Positions 13,501-25,500 of a DNA stretch of 64,000 bases are shown in pieces (position 1 is the stretch's first letter; each line of letters begins with the position of its first letter). The notes under the pieces were generated by a model. That model made no database searches and had not been told where the DNA came from. It was given only the letters and a program-made list of their open reading frames with translations. The stretch comes from Dendrocalamus latiflorus (lineage: Eukaryota; Streptophyta; Magnoliopsida; Poales; Poaceae). The stretch is taken from assembly GCA_017311315.1 (NCBI GenBank), contig CM029664.1, positions 27,954,554 through 28,018,553 of the forward strand, written 5' to 3'. Made by a program: the position numbers and the translations under genes.

Positions 13501-16500
13501 GCCTTGTTATGATTTTCTCTGTCGCACGCCTATGGAAGCGTGTAATGGCCGATATTATGAGATAATCATATCTTGTGGGTAAAGCTGTACAATCTCTGTA
13601 GAGTGTATAAACTATCATGGATAGCCGTGCTCACGGTCATGGGCAAGCTGAGTAAAATTTTTCACAGATCAGACTTTGTTTTCAAAATTGTTTTACAAAA
13701 TGCTTATGGATGGATGGAATCCATATGAGATCTTTTTGAGGAAAGATGGTTCAGGTGGGATACCTATGGATAGCTTAGTGTTTGGTTGGATCCTGCACTA
13801 ACGATATTGTTTTGTTAAAATCTTGTTTTTATCTATTGTATCAAATTCAGCTTTTGAATCTACTTACAATATTTACTTCAATTCTGCTTTTCGCTCAATT
13901 AACCTTATTATGCCTTCCTTTGTCAATCCTTACACATGCATTCACTTTATTAAACCTCCTGGTGTAACTTGTGAAGTACTTTACATGCTCATGTTGCTCA
14001 ATTAATCATTTTTCAGAGGACGATTTCGACTTCGGTGAGAATCAGAACGAATAGGCCGCGTCTTACTATCGTTTGCTTATAGACAGGCTTAGTGGCCTTC
14101 TTTTGTTTCGGTTTTATCTTCTGCTGCTTATATTTAATTTTGGTTTATGGACCATTGATGTAAACTTTGGCCATCAAGCCCATATTCAATTAAATAAAGT
14201 TTGTCATTGTGCTTGATATGTGTCCCTGTTGTCACTGTGTGCACTATCTGATCCTGAGCTAGTGTGATTTACACAGAGGGTTCTGGAGTTATTGCTTCGG
14301 GATCCGACAGAGATGGTATTAGAGCTATGACGACTCTAGGACATGGCCGTGAATAAAATAGAATAGAATGGTTGAACCCTAAGGACTTATTTTAAAAAAC
14401 TAGTTATTTTAAAAAGTTTTTCTTATTCTTACCTCTCAATCTTTGCTTACCCTTATCTCTCATTCCTTTCTCATCATATTAGAAGTTCACAACATATGTA
14501 CTATAGTTTGTTCCCATTGTACTAGAAAGAATGGAATAAGTAATAACTATACTAGATAGAAACCCCTACAAATGTTAGCAAATTGATTATGTATGCTATG
14601 ATAGACTGATGTATCATCACTTGCTGGAAAATCAAATAACAACCTCTCATTTTTATTCCAGATTTCAGATAGCATTTGTTTCATTCCATGAATTATCAAT
14701 TTTGGGTTTCTGTCTAGTATTTGTTGCACAAGAAAAACAAATGCAAAAGGATTAATGAATAACCTTGACTTCATTTTTAGTTTTTGTAGGATCTGCAAAA
14801 AAGTCAGCTGCCTGATCCATTGGCCATCCAAGCCTTTTGAAGCATTTCTTCGACCTGAGTGTGGACGCTTATTATAAAAAGGTGACCAGTAAGAAATGAT
14901 CTTTTGCATGAATTTCTTAGCTCTTACTGATAGGTAAAGCACAAAAATGAACTATTAAGAATAACTTACCAAAAGTATTCATTCAGGTCATCATAGTTTC
15001 TCCACTTTGAGTGGCTCACGGTACCACGTTTACTCCTTTCAGCTTCCTTTTGCATCAAATGAACATTAAAGAAATGAACATAGCCGAAGAACATTTAGAA
15101 AAACATTACATAGATATAACATCTAAGCACATACCTTCTGCATAACTCTGTAGATGGGTTGAATAACCAGCTGTAGAAATGCATCATCACTACCTTCTCG
15201 CTGAAAGGGTGGGTCAAAATAATCTTCTCTTCCATCAAATATTAGGTCATATAAATCCCTTGCCATCTAGCTCATGAATTTGACGTAAAAAGATTGATTA
15301 ATGAGTTAGTGTATGTTCAGGGAATGGCCGCGGTGTTAGTCTTGGGGTTTGTTTATGCGAAAATAATGTTGCGTGAAGGCAGGGATTCCAATATCACTAC
15401 CGCCTACCAACCGAGATCTTTTCTCAGTGAAATCTCCGAAATTTATGAAAAAATCGGTTTTTTGTTAAATTTTCAAATGTGATTTTGGAACATGTAGAAG
15501 AGGCTAAAACAAGCCTACTTCAGTAGTTCATGATTGCATATGGGTGTAGTGGGGGACTAGGGTGAAACCGGGCTTGCAGTTTTTGCCTGGTAGTGGTGAA
15601 ATGTGTACCCTGCATGCAGGTCCATTTTTCGAAATATATCTAAAATGATTATTTTTTGAAACCGGGCTTGCAGTTTTCGCCAAGTAGTGGTGTCTTTCAC
15701 TATTACAGACGGTTCGTATAAATAACTATTTATAGAAATATCATAGACGATTATTTGTATGAACCGTCTGTGATAGTTGCATATCACAGACGGTACATGA
15801 TCACGCTTGTAAAACCGTCTATGCTATTTAGCACAGATAGTCCTTATGAACCGTCTGTAATATAGCCGTTCCAGTATAGCCTCTCTTATAGTAGTGTAGT
15901 GCAATTGGCATAGTATGAATAGCACAATGAAATTCACATGCACACAATACAGAAGCCGATGTAGCTCTATAGTCTATATACTGACGAGATTTGGCATTTA
16001 CTGCCTTGTTAGCATTACTGCAACTTTGCAGATACAAAAAGGACTTTTCAATAAAACAGCAAACAAAATTAAGGGGGAAATAACCATTTAAGGAATGTGT
16101 CATAAGTAGAAGTTAACTCGATTCGAACAAAAAAGTAGAAGTTATCTGAAATAGAAGAACAAAGTTGTCACTTACATGGTGGAAAATGTAACAAAGGCAT
16201 TCAGGCATAAAGCGAACATTAGATGCTTCACCCCAAATCAGCAAATACAGCCCTATGTAAAGAAGTTCTAGTTGTAGTGTGGAGGCTTTGTTTGTAATTC
16301 TGCAATGTGAAAATTCTTTATGATTAACAAGGTTGATGATTTTGAGCACCAGATGTGCCACGAACTGTTATATTAATTACTTACTTGATGTTTGACTCCA
16401 AATACAGATATTGGCACCAAGAATTGTAATTTTCAAATATTTTCTCCATCAAGTACTCCACTGTAGTAGTTTGTATCTATTAGAAGTTCATGAATCAGTT

Positions 16501-19500
16501 TAACATTGATAAATTTATAGGAACTGAGAATCATATGCAAAAGGGCTCCAAGATGTTGAACTGATGATAAAATAGTAGTGAAATAAAAAGAAGTTTCAAA
16601 GAAAAGATTTACCATTTGACTGTGTCTTTCAACCTGGTGGGCATTACCCCCTTTTCTCATATCAATGTTGGCAAGCAGTAAAATCAAATGCTCCTTTTGA
16701 TTCTCCACATTGCCTTTCTAGAACAACGAAACAAAACGTAGTATGAAATGCTAAACAAACAACAAAGAACGCATTCACAGAGAACCTTGTGCGTCTAGCT
16801 AGCCACCTGTTTGATGAGTTTTTGTACAAATATTTTTAACTTAAAACAAGTACCAAGGTTTATGTTTGGGAAGGAAGCTTCAATACGTTCACGTGCTATC
16901 CAAGATTTAAATTCTTTTAAGTCCAGTTCATGAAACGATATGCGACCTGGTCCCCAAGCTATCGGTGCATGGTCAACGCATTGCGCCTCATATAGCTGCA
17001 AGTCTCTGGCCGACCATGAAGCATATGTGCCAAGATCATCCTAAGTTCGTAGGTCTTCGACTACATTGTATTTACCACACTATGATGATCATGCTAATAC
17101 GACCACGTTTTGCAACCACGTCTTCGACTACATGGGGTGTCGAGCACGTTCTTCGATCACGTTGTATCGACTGGTTGTTATGACCATTTTGTGTCAACCA
17201 CGTTGCTTTGACCACATCACCTCAATCATAGCTTTTTGACCATAGTGCTATCAGCTCACGAGTACCGATTGGTTTACTACAGATACGACTGGTCCACTGA
17301 CTGATTTGCTACATGGCTTGAATCACGACTACGACTAAGTCTCTGGAGTCTTCGACTACTCTCCAACTCCGAGGCCTTCGGCTACTACACAATGCTTGAA
17401 CACACCAAGTACTCGACAGACGTGTGGCCAATTTATGGCGGCCTATGCACTGAAATGGAAGGAAAAGATTGATTCTAGGTGTATCATCTTCACGATGGAA
17501 AGATGATCACACATATCCCCATCTAATGGAAGTAATTCTCAACAAATCTTTTGATATGGAAAGCAAAGGTTTAGAAGGTAAGAAATCTTCAGTCGATTAG
17601 GAATTTGATCTCAAATTAATGGCACGATTGGCACCGCGTGAGAGCCATGTACGATGCCTATGGCCCTTGATCGTGCCTATAAAAGGAGCACATCCGCTCA
17701 TGCGGGGGGGGGGGGATTAGACGATCCCTGAATGGGGAGCATGCACTCAGACGGATGCTCCGATGGAAAAGAGACACGCCATTAGCATACATACACAAAG
17801 AAGACATACACAGAGAAGATACAAGCAAGAAAGGAGGAGAAGGCGGAGGAGCTTAAGAAAGCGATCTGTGCAAGCCTAGGGCATGGTGTGCTATGCTTAG
17901 AATGGTAAAGAATCCCTCCTCTCTTTCTTTTCTATCTAACTAGCCTACATATTACGAAAGGCAGTTACGATGGGAGCATCGCCGAACGATTATGACCGTT
18001 GTTGGTGGTGCCACCGATCAGGTGCTTTGGAGCTCAACGAGATGCAACCCGCGACCCTGATGACGGGACTGTCGAGATTGTTGTTCACCTTCCGACTCCC
18101 CAAGTTTGAGGCGTCAAGCCCCTCCGCTCCTGTATGTGGTGAGCACCCCAGCCAAGCTGAGTGGCTGCGACAATCCGCCAGGTGAGGCGTATGCATGCAC
18201 CCAAACCCAATGATAGAGTTCCCAGGTGAGGCAGATGGTGCTGCCTGTAAAATCTCCTCGACGCATGAGACACAGCGTCACTAATTGCCATTGCAATTTC
18301 AATGAGGATGGTCAACCTTCACGATCCTAGTATTTTCCTGCCAGGTGCTCTCCAATAGTCAGAGTTGTTCCAGACTTCTCCGATCGCCTTCAGGAATACA
18401 AGTGCTTTCAACCACCTATTGTGCTCAGGTGCTTTTGACCGCCTATGATATTCAGGCGCTTATGACCACCTTCGACATACAGGCTTCCCTGACTGACTAT
18501 GACACTTGGACATCTCCGACTACTCGTCAAAGTCAAGTGCCTCTAGCTACATCTTGAAGACGGGCATCTCCGACCGCTTGTCATAGTCGAGTGCTTTTGA
18601 CCACTTGTTGAAGACGGAGACCTCTGAGCTGTTGTCGAAGACAGAGACCTTCGACTGATTATCGAAGTTGAGCGCCTCTGACTGCTTGTCGAAGTCGTGT
18701 GCCTCCAACCACTTCACGAAGGTGGGCCTCTCCGACCGATTCTCAAGACGGATGCCTCTGACCCATTGCCAAAGTCGAGTTCCTCTAATCACCTATCAAA
18801 ATCGAGTGTCTCTGACCGCTTGTCAAAGTCAAGTGCCTCTGACCGCTTCACGAAGGCATGCCTCTCCGATGCTTGTCAACATGAATGCCTTTGACCGCTC
18901 CTCGAAGATGGACACCCTCAATCGCTTCACAAAGACAGGAGTCTCCAACCGCTCGTCTACGACGACTTGTCGAAGTTTGACGCCTCCGACCGTACATATA
19001 CATCATCAATTGCCCATAGTACCTGGTCGCCATTGACAGCCCGTGGTACTCAGGTGTCGTCAACCACCTCAGGTGCCATCAACTGCCCACCGAACTTGGT
19101 CACTCATGACCGCTTGCTATGCTTGGTCACTTACGACCACTGGCTATACCTAGACGTTATCGACTGCTTGTCGTGCCAGGGAGCTTATGACTGCTCTCTG
19201 TGCTTGGACGTCATCGACTATCTATGATGTTCGATCGCTCATGACCATGTCCTATACTCGATCGCTTACGACCGTCTGCTGTGATTTGACATCATCGACT
19301 GTCGTTGATACTCGGTCGCTTATGACCATCCGCTACGCTTTGACGTCTCCGACCACCTTCGATGCCTGAACATCTTCGAGCGCATTTGATACACGGTTGC
19401 TTACGACCACCCGCTGTGCTCTGGTGTCTCCTGGCATAGTTTGTTAGTGATATGCCCTAGAGGCAACATGGAGATGTTATATATATCACATACTATGTTT

Positions 19501-22500
19501 ATGATGCATTACTTTGTTCCTTGAAATAGACATTATCATTATTGATCAATGAGTATGTGACTTATTCATGAGACTCTTAATGCTAAAATGTTGCTATTTC
19601 TAAATGATCCCTGATCATATATCATATGAGGAACAAATATGATTCAAAGATCAGCATACGTATTGATTGATGATCATGTCTCATGGATCATGGTGTGGTG
19701 ATACCAAATCAATAATATGGACATGTGTTAGTGAACATATGTTGGATAGACCCGCCATGAGACACTGCAGAGATTCCATGTGTCATCAGTTGGTCTCAAG
19801 TAGTGTTTATGTAGAATCCTTAGACTTGAGATCATCATGGTTCCCAACATGCGTAGTAGCTTATTTTGGGACTACTAAACACTACTCCGTAACTCGGTAG
19901 TTATAAAAGTAGTCTTCAGGTTTGCCATGAAACATGTAGTGGGATGTGAATGGTCAAGATAGAATTTGCCCCTCCTTATGGGAGAGATATCTCTGGGCCC
20001 CTCAATGTAATGGATTATGAAAGTGCATGGCCATGCCAAGGTGATTGAGGAGTCAATCACAAATTTATAATCCATCACGGAATCGAGAGAGTGATTGAGC
20101 TATTAAGAGGATGACACAGGTCTCGCCTTGAGCTCAATCTATATCGTGAGGCAAAGGGATTCGTACATGAGAACATTACAGGTTCAGCCGATATGATCTT
20201 TACGTATACTTTGGGGTTAATATGTCTTACTAGAGCCCGCTATTAACAGGGTGACCGGAAAGGTGTTTCCGGGTCGCGACCAAGTATACGTGAACCTACA
20301 GGGTCACACACTTAACGGGTTGGAACACTAATTCCAATATGATTCGGATGTGGGCTCAATTCGGATAGAGATCCGAATAGACTCCTATTGGGCCTCGGTC
20401 TACAAGGCCCAAGTGAGGAGGTCTATATATATATGGTGGAGAGGGGCTGAGAAAAACACACACGCTTCTGTTAACCTCTAGCAAAACCCTAGTCGCCACC
20501 TCCCGAGCCAAACCCTAGCCGCTCACGAGTGCTAGTACACTCGCGATCGGCGTTCCAGCCCCGGACGTGTGGATACCAGTGGAGGCACTGCTCGTTGCGG
20601 TGCTGATCGGCATCAACAACCTACAGATTGGATCTGCTCGTGGTGTGGTTAATCGCGTGGAGGAGACGACCTGTTCGGGACGATCAGCTAATTCCACTAC
20701 TACCTCGACGCGCGTGGTTGGATCGGCTTCTCCAACTCTTCTTCCGCTGCGCTGCGCGTCTAGTGGTAACGATCCATGATCCCTCCTTAAGCATGATGTC
20801 CTTGTGTGCGCGGTAGAAAAGTTTTGTTTTCTGCTTTCGTAGCCTACGCGCATTCCTTCATAGTTAATACTCGGTCGCTGCAGATCACATGCTGTACTCA
20901 GATGTCATTGACAACCATTGATATTCAGTCGCTCATGACTGCTCGTCGTATTCGAGTGTCCTCGACTGCCTTTGGTACTCGTACGCCTCCGATTGCTTAT
21001 CATACACAAGTTCCTCCGACGGCTTGTTGAAGTCGAGTGCCTCTAACCGCTTCTCGAATATGGGTATCTTCGACTGCTTCTGGAAGACAGATGTCCTCAA
21101 TCACTTGTCAAAGTCGAGTGCTTCCGACCACTTCTCAAAGACGGGTGCCTCCGACCACCTATCAAAGCCGAGTGTCTATGACCACTTGCTGAAGTCGACT
21201 ACCTCCGATTGCTTGTTGAAGTTGAGTGCCACCGACCGCTTGTCAAAGCTGAGCGTCTCCAACCGCTTATCATAGTCGAGTGCCTCAGACTGCTTCTTGA
21301 AGATGGATGCCTCTGACCGCTGGTCAAACCCGAGCATCTCCAACTGCTTGTCAAAGTCGAGTGCCTCCGACCGCTTGTCAAAGCCGAGCGTCTCTGATCG
21401 CTTGTTTAAGTTGAGTGCCTCTGACCGCATGTCGAAGTTTCATGAAGATGGACACCCCCAATCGCTTCACGAAGGCGGGCGTCTCTAACTACTTGTCAAA
21501 GTTGGATGCCTCTGACCGCTTGTCGAAGTGGAACACCTCTGATCGCTTGTCGTACACGACCGTCCTCAACCACGTCTTGAAGACGGGCCCCTCTAACTGC
21601 TTGTTGAAGAACGGACGCCTCCGACCGCATTCAATACTCGGCCGCTTGCAACGGCTCATCATGGTCGGGCGTCGTCAAATGTCTTTCACACTTGGACGCA
21701 TTCGACCACCTTTGGCACTCATACGCCTCCGATCGCTCATTGCACTCGAGTATCATTGACTACATTTGATACTCAGATATTCCTAATTGTTCATTGCACT
21801 CAAGCGTTGTCGATCGCCTTTGTGTTTGGTGCTCTGGCTACTGACTACAAACCAGGTCGATGACTGCCTCTGACCACTATTTATGACATGTTTACGAGTA
21901 CTCCGTATGACTTCCATGCTATAGTACTTTTATCAGTACGTCCTGCGACCACGATGCTACAATGATCTTTGACCAGTGTTCTTCCGTACTCCAATGAGTG
22001 CTCCATTCGGCCATGCTGATATAGTACTCCAACAAGCACTTCGTTCGACTATGATGCTACAGTAATCCAATGAGTGCTTGCTCCATTCGCCATGTTGGTA
22101 CAGTACTCCAACAAGTACGTCATTCGACCACGAACTTCTTCAGATGGCTTTCGACCACGGGCTGGTTTCGATGGCTTTCGACCACAGACATCTTTCGATG
22201 GACTTCGACCATGGACATCTTCCAATGGATTTTGACCATGATGGACTTCGACCACAGACATCTTTCGATGGACTTTGACCATGATGGACTTCGACCATGG
22301 CCATCTTCCGATGGGTTTTGATCATGATGATTTTCAACCATGGACGATTTCCACTGGCTTTCGACTACCAATTACGTTTAATTACAGATGGCTTCCTACT
22401 TTTGACCATCAACTACATCCGATTGCTGATCGTTTCTAGCTACCACCAATCAGTACGATTGCCGATGGCTTCTGGATTTCATCCTTCGGCTGTTTCCAAT

Positions 22501-25500
22501 TGTGGATGGCTTTCGGCATTCGACTGCCGACTACATTCGATCGCTGAGGGTTTGTAACTTTTGACCTTCAACTACTTCCAATTGCCAATGGCTTCCGCCT
22601 TTCGATCTTCGACTATGTTCGATCGCTGAGGGCTTCCAATTTTTGACCGTCAACTACTTCCAATTGCCAAGGGCTTCCGACTTTCGATCTTCGACTATTT
22701 CCGATTGCTAATGGTTTCTGGCTTTCGACCACCAGCTATGTTTGATTGCAGATGGCTTCTTGCTTTCGGCCAACAACTACATTCGATTACTGATGGCTTC
22801 TGGCTTTTGACTACCAACTACATTCAATTGCTAATGATTTCCAGCTTTTGACTGCTGACTATGTCCAAATGCCAATGTTTCCTAGCTTTTGACTACCAAC
22901 CACTCCTGAATGCCGATGGTCTCCGACTTCTGAGGAGTCTTCCCAGCGGTCACTTTTGACCACGTCGACACTGGACCCTGGTGTTCTGTACTGTTAAAAG
23001 TAAGGATGGTTTGCCCTTACGACACCTGAGTTCGGATAAGTGCGTCTGCACTGTGTTAGGGTCCTTCCTGTTGGTTACTTTTGACCAGTTCAACATCTGG
23101 CCCAGGCGTTCTGCTTTGCTAGCCTCTCTGCCTGAATAAGTATGTCTACTACATTGATTCTATTACTTTATCATCAGAATAGTCATGCTCAGCGTGAATC
23201 ATGCTCACCTTTAATCACCTTAATTTTATGTGTCATTTGATACCGGCGAGGTTGAGCGACATAGGCGGGCGTGGCCAATGCAAGGACTACGTTATCAACG
23301 GCCTCATAGACCGATGAGGCTATGGATCGTGCCAACACCCACACTATATCAACCATTCATTACAGGCGTGGAGAGCATGAAGCAAAGACTGAAGACGACA
23401 ACCAATGTGCAGCTTAATCGGAGGTATTCTGTGGGTTTACCTTATGGATGTAATTAACCAGGAGCCTTGTGAGGCCCCGGGAACCAGAAGAAAACATCGT
23501 TTATATCAGATCTGCTATGCAAAACAGACTATGGAGCGCATATATATAAAGCGAACTTGTAATTTTGTTATTCTCAGATGAATGAATAAAATACATGTTT
23601 TCCCTATAGATGAATGAATAAAATACATGTTTTTTCTACTTTTTTGTGTTTATTTATTTTGTGTATTTTAGTACACTGGCACGCCCGCACCTTATACCCT
23701 GGGGCAAGAAACCTGTGAGCGATTTCTCCCGTCAAACACCACCCAACTCGAAAACCACAACACTACTTTGTAACTAGAGCACAATAAAGTTAACAAATCA
23801 TTCTTCCCATTAAGTACAGCAACTATAGTTAACATGCCATTTTCTATATTATTATTTATAGCACAATTCAGGAATAACTGAAGTCAAATTAGATACATAG
23901 CAGATGTCTTTACTTTGAGTTAAAAATAAATACTTATATGATATAACCCCACGGTGTATGTTTTCATTGCCATAAGCATTACACTACTAGAAAACAGATC
24001 ATCCCTCACGGTCTTTAATTTTCCTGACGGGCCCACGTAGACCGTGAGGGATACTTTCATTTTCCTGACGGGCCCGTATAGACCGTGAGGGATATCAATT
24101 TTCCTCACGGGTCCACACATCACCGTCGCAAAAATTTATTTTCCTGTCGGACTTATTTATCACCGTGAGGTTAATTCCAGCCAACCTAGCTAAAATTTCC
24201 CATTCCCCTCGTCCAGCCCGCCCGATCCCGATATTTTCGCAGCCTCCTCCGCCCCCATCGCCCCGCGCCCGCGCGCCCCCATCCGGCCTCGCCCGCCTCC
24301 GCCCCATCCGCCTGCCCCCATCGCCCCTCGCCCGCCTGCCCGCCTCCTCCGCCCCATCTGCTCGCCCGCCTGCCCGCCTCCTCCACCCCATCCCCTCGCC
24401 CGCCTCCGCCCCATCCGCCTGCCCGCCTCCTCCACCCCATCCCCTCGCCCGCCTCCTCCACCCCATCCCATCGCCCACCTCCTCCGATCCGCCGGCCTTC
24501 GCCCGCCTCGGCCGCCGGATCTGCTCGCCCCTCTTCGGATCCACCTCGGCCCATGCCGGATCCGGCTAGATCCGGTCGCCGCCACCTCCCGGCCGCCGCG
24601 CTCACGGCGCCGCCTCCCGACCGCCGCGCTCGCGCCGCCTTCGGACGCCGCCGCCGCCCCAGGCCTCCGACCGGATCCCGCCGCCTCCACCCTCCTCCCA
24701 TGTTTCCTGTGCGGCTCCCCCCATTTCTTCCGCCCTCGCTCCTCCCCTCCCTCCTCCGCCGCCGCGCAGCCCTGGGACTCGGTCCTCAGATCCGGCATGT
24801 GAGGTGAGTATGGGCTGCGGTGGTGGCGCGGGAGACTCGGTCCCGGCCGTTGGCGGCGCCTCTGAGTTCTCAGCCCCTCCCTCTCTTGGCTATAAATTGA
24901 GGCCGGTTCCTTGGTTGGAGAAGTACGACAGTGAGCTCCTCCTCCTCTCTTTCTTTGAGTCTTTGCCTGTGGTGTTTGACGACGGTGGTTCCTTGGTGCT
25001 CTCCGGCGAGGCGCTTGGCCGGCTCCTCCCCTGTGCTTGTGCGGCATTCCTCTACCTCGAGTGATTTTGAGTATCGCCGGTTTTGTGAGTAAATCAGTCA
25101 CTTGTATTTGCAATCTTTGTGTGCTGTGCTAGCTTGTTGATCTTTCATACATTGTCTAGCACTGGGAGACTTAGATTGCAGTGGGATTGGATTGTTGCTC
25201 GATGATAAATGAAATCATATTCTGAGATTGGTAGATTTAATCTTTGAGCTCTAACTTGCTGTCATTAGACTCTTGCTCACATTCTGTGATTACTGTTATT
25301 TGTGAGCTTTAGGCAAATATATTGTATGTGTGTGATTTGGTTGAAGCTGTCTTTAGCTTGTAGAAATCCCACATATATGCTGCAGATCTGTTAGAAGTTA
25401 TATTTTGCTATCAACTTGTTTCAGTTGCTGCAATAGACATCTTATATGTGTTTTGGGCTTGCTCTAGCTGATTCTTAACTGTGAACCGAATGCACACATG

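Larger units (their letters stand above)
10386..14309 (+). mobile_element. Gypsy-type LTR (element C), single copy
   Basis: Begins TGTGATATCTCCCC and ends GATCCGACA, followed directly by a primer-binding site, so it is a 5' LTR of about 3.9 kb. The AT-rich first 550 bases resemble the starts of the LTRs at 41176 (minus strand) and 62298. TATA box at 11583 and a CGACCAC-rich stretch at 11830-12560. No matching 3' LTR was found; the element stops within about 200 bases of the primer site. Confidence 0.75.
16986..23700 (+). mobile_element. Repeat-rich LTR-type element (element B), borders unclear
   Basis: A TATA box (17677) is followed by a leader-like region and then more than 4 kb of CGACC-type repeats, the same arrangement as in LTRs A and C. 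The right end has TATATATAAA at 23542 and two copies of ATGAATGAATAAAATACATG, which look like poly(A) signals. No gag or pol was found, and I could not find TG/CA ends with a target duplication. It may be one very long LTR or a coding-free retroelement. It was itself split by the solo LTR at 19442-20860. Confidence 0.4.

Noticed and set aside
14547..14942. 131-codon minus-strand open frame at exon 12
   Set aside because: Its register is not the callose synthase one; the true exon (14764-14854) uses another frame and joins in phase on both sides.
16795..17001. 68-codon minus-strand frame as an additional callose synthase exon
   Set aside because: No resemblance to the family, and exons 6 and 7 already join without a gap.
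24190..25113. Long arginine/glycine-rich or proline-rich frames on both strands as genes
   Set aside because: Low complexity and extreme GC content keep all frames open; no domain or codon signal.
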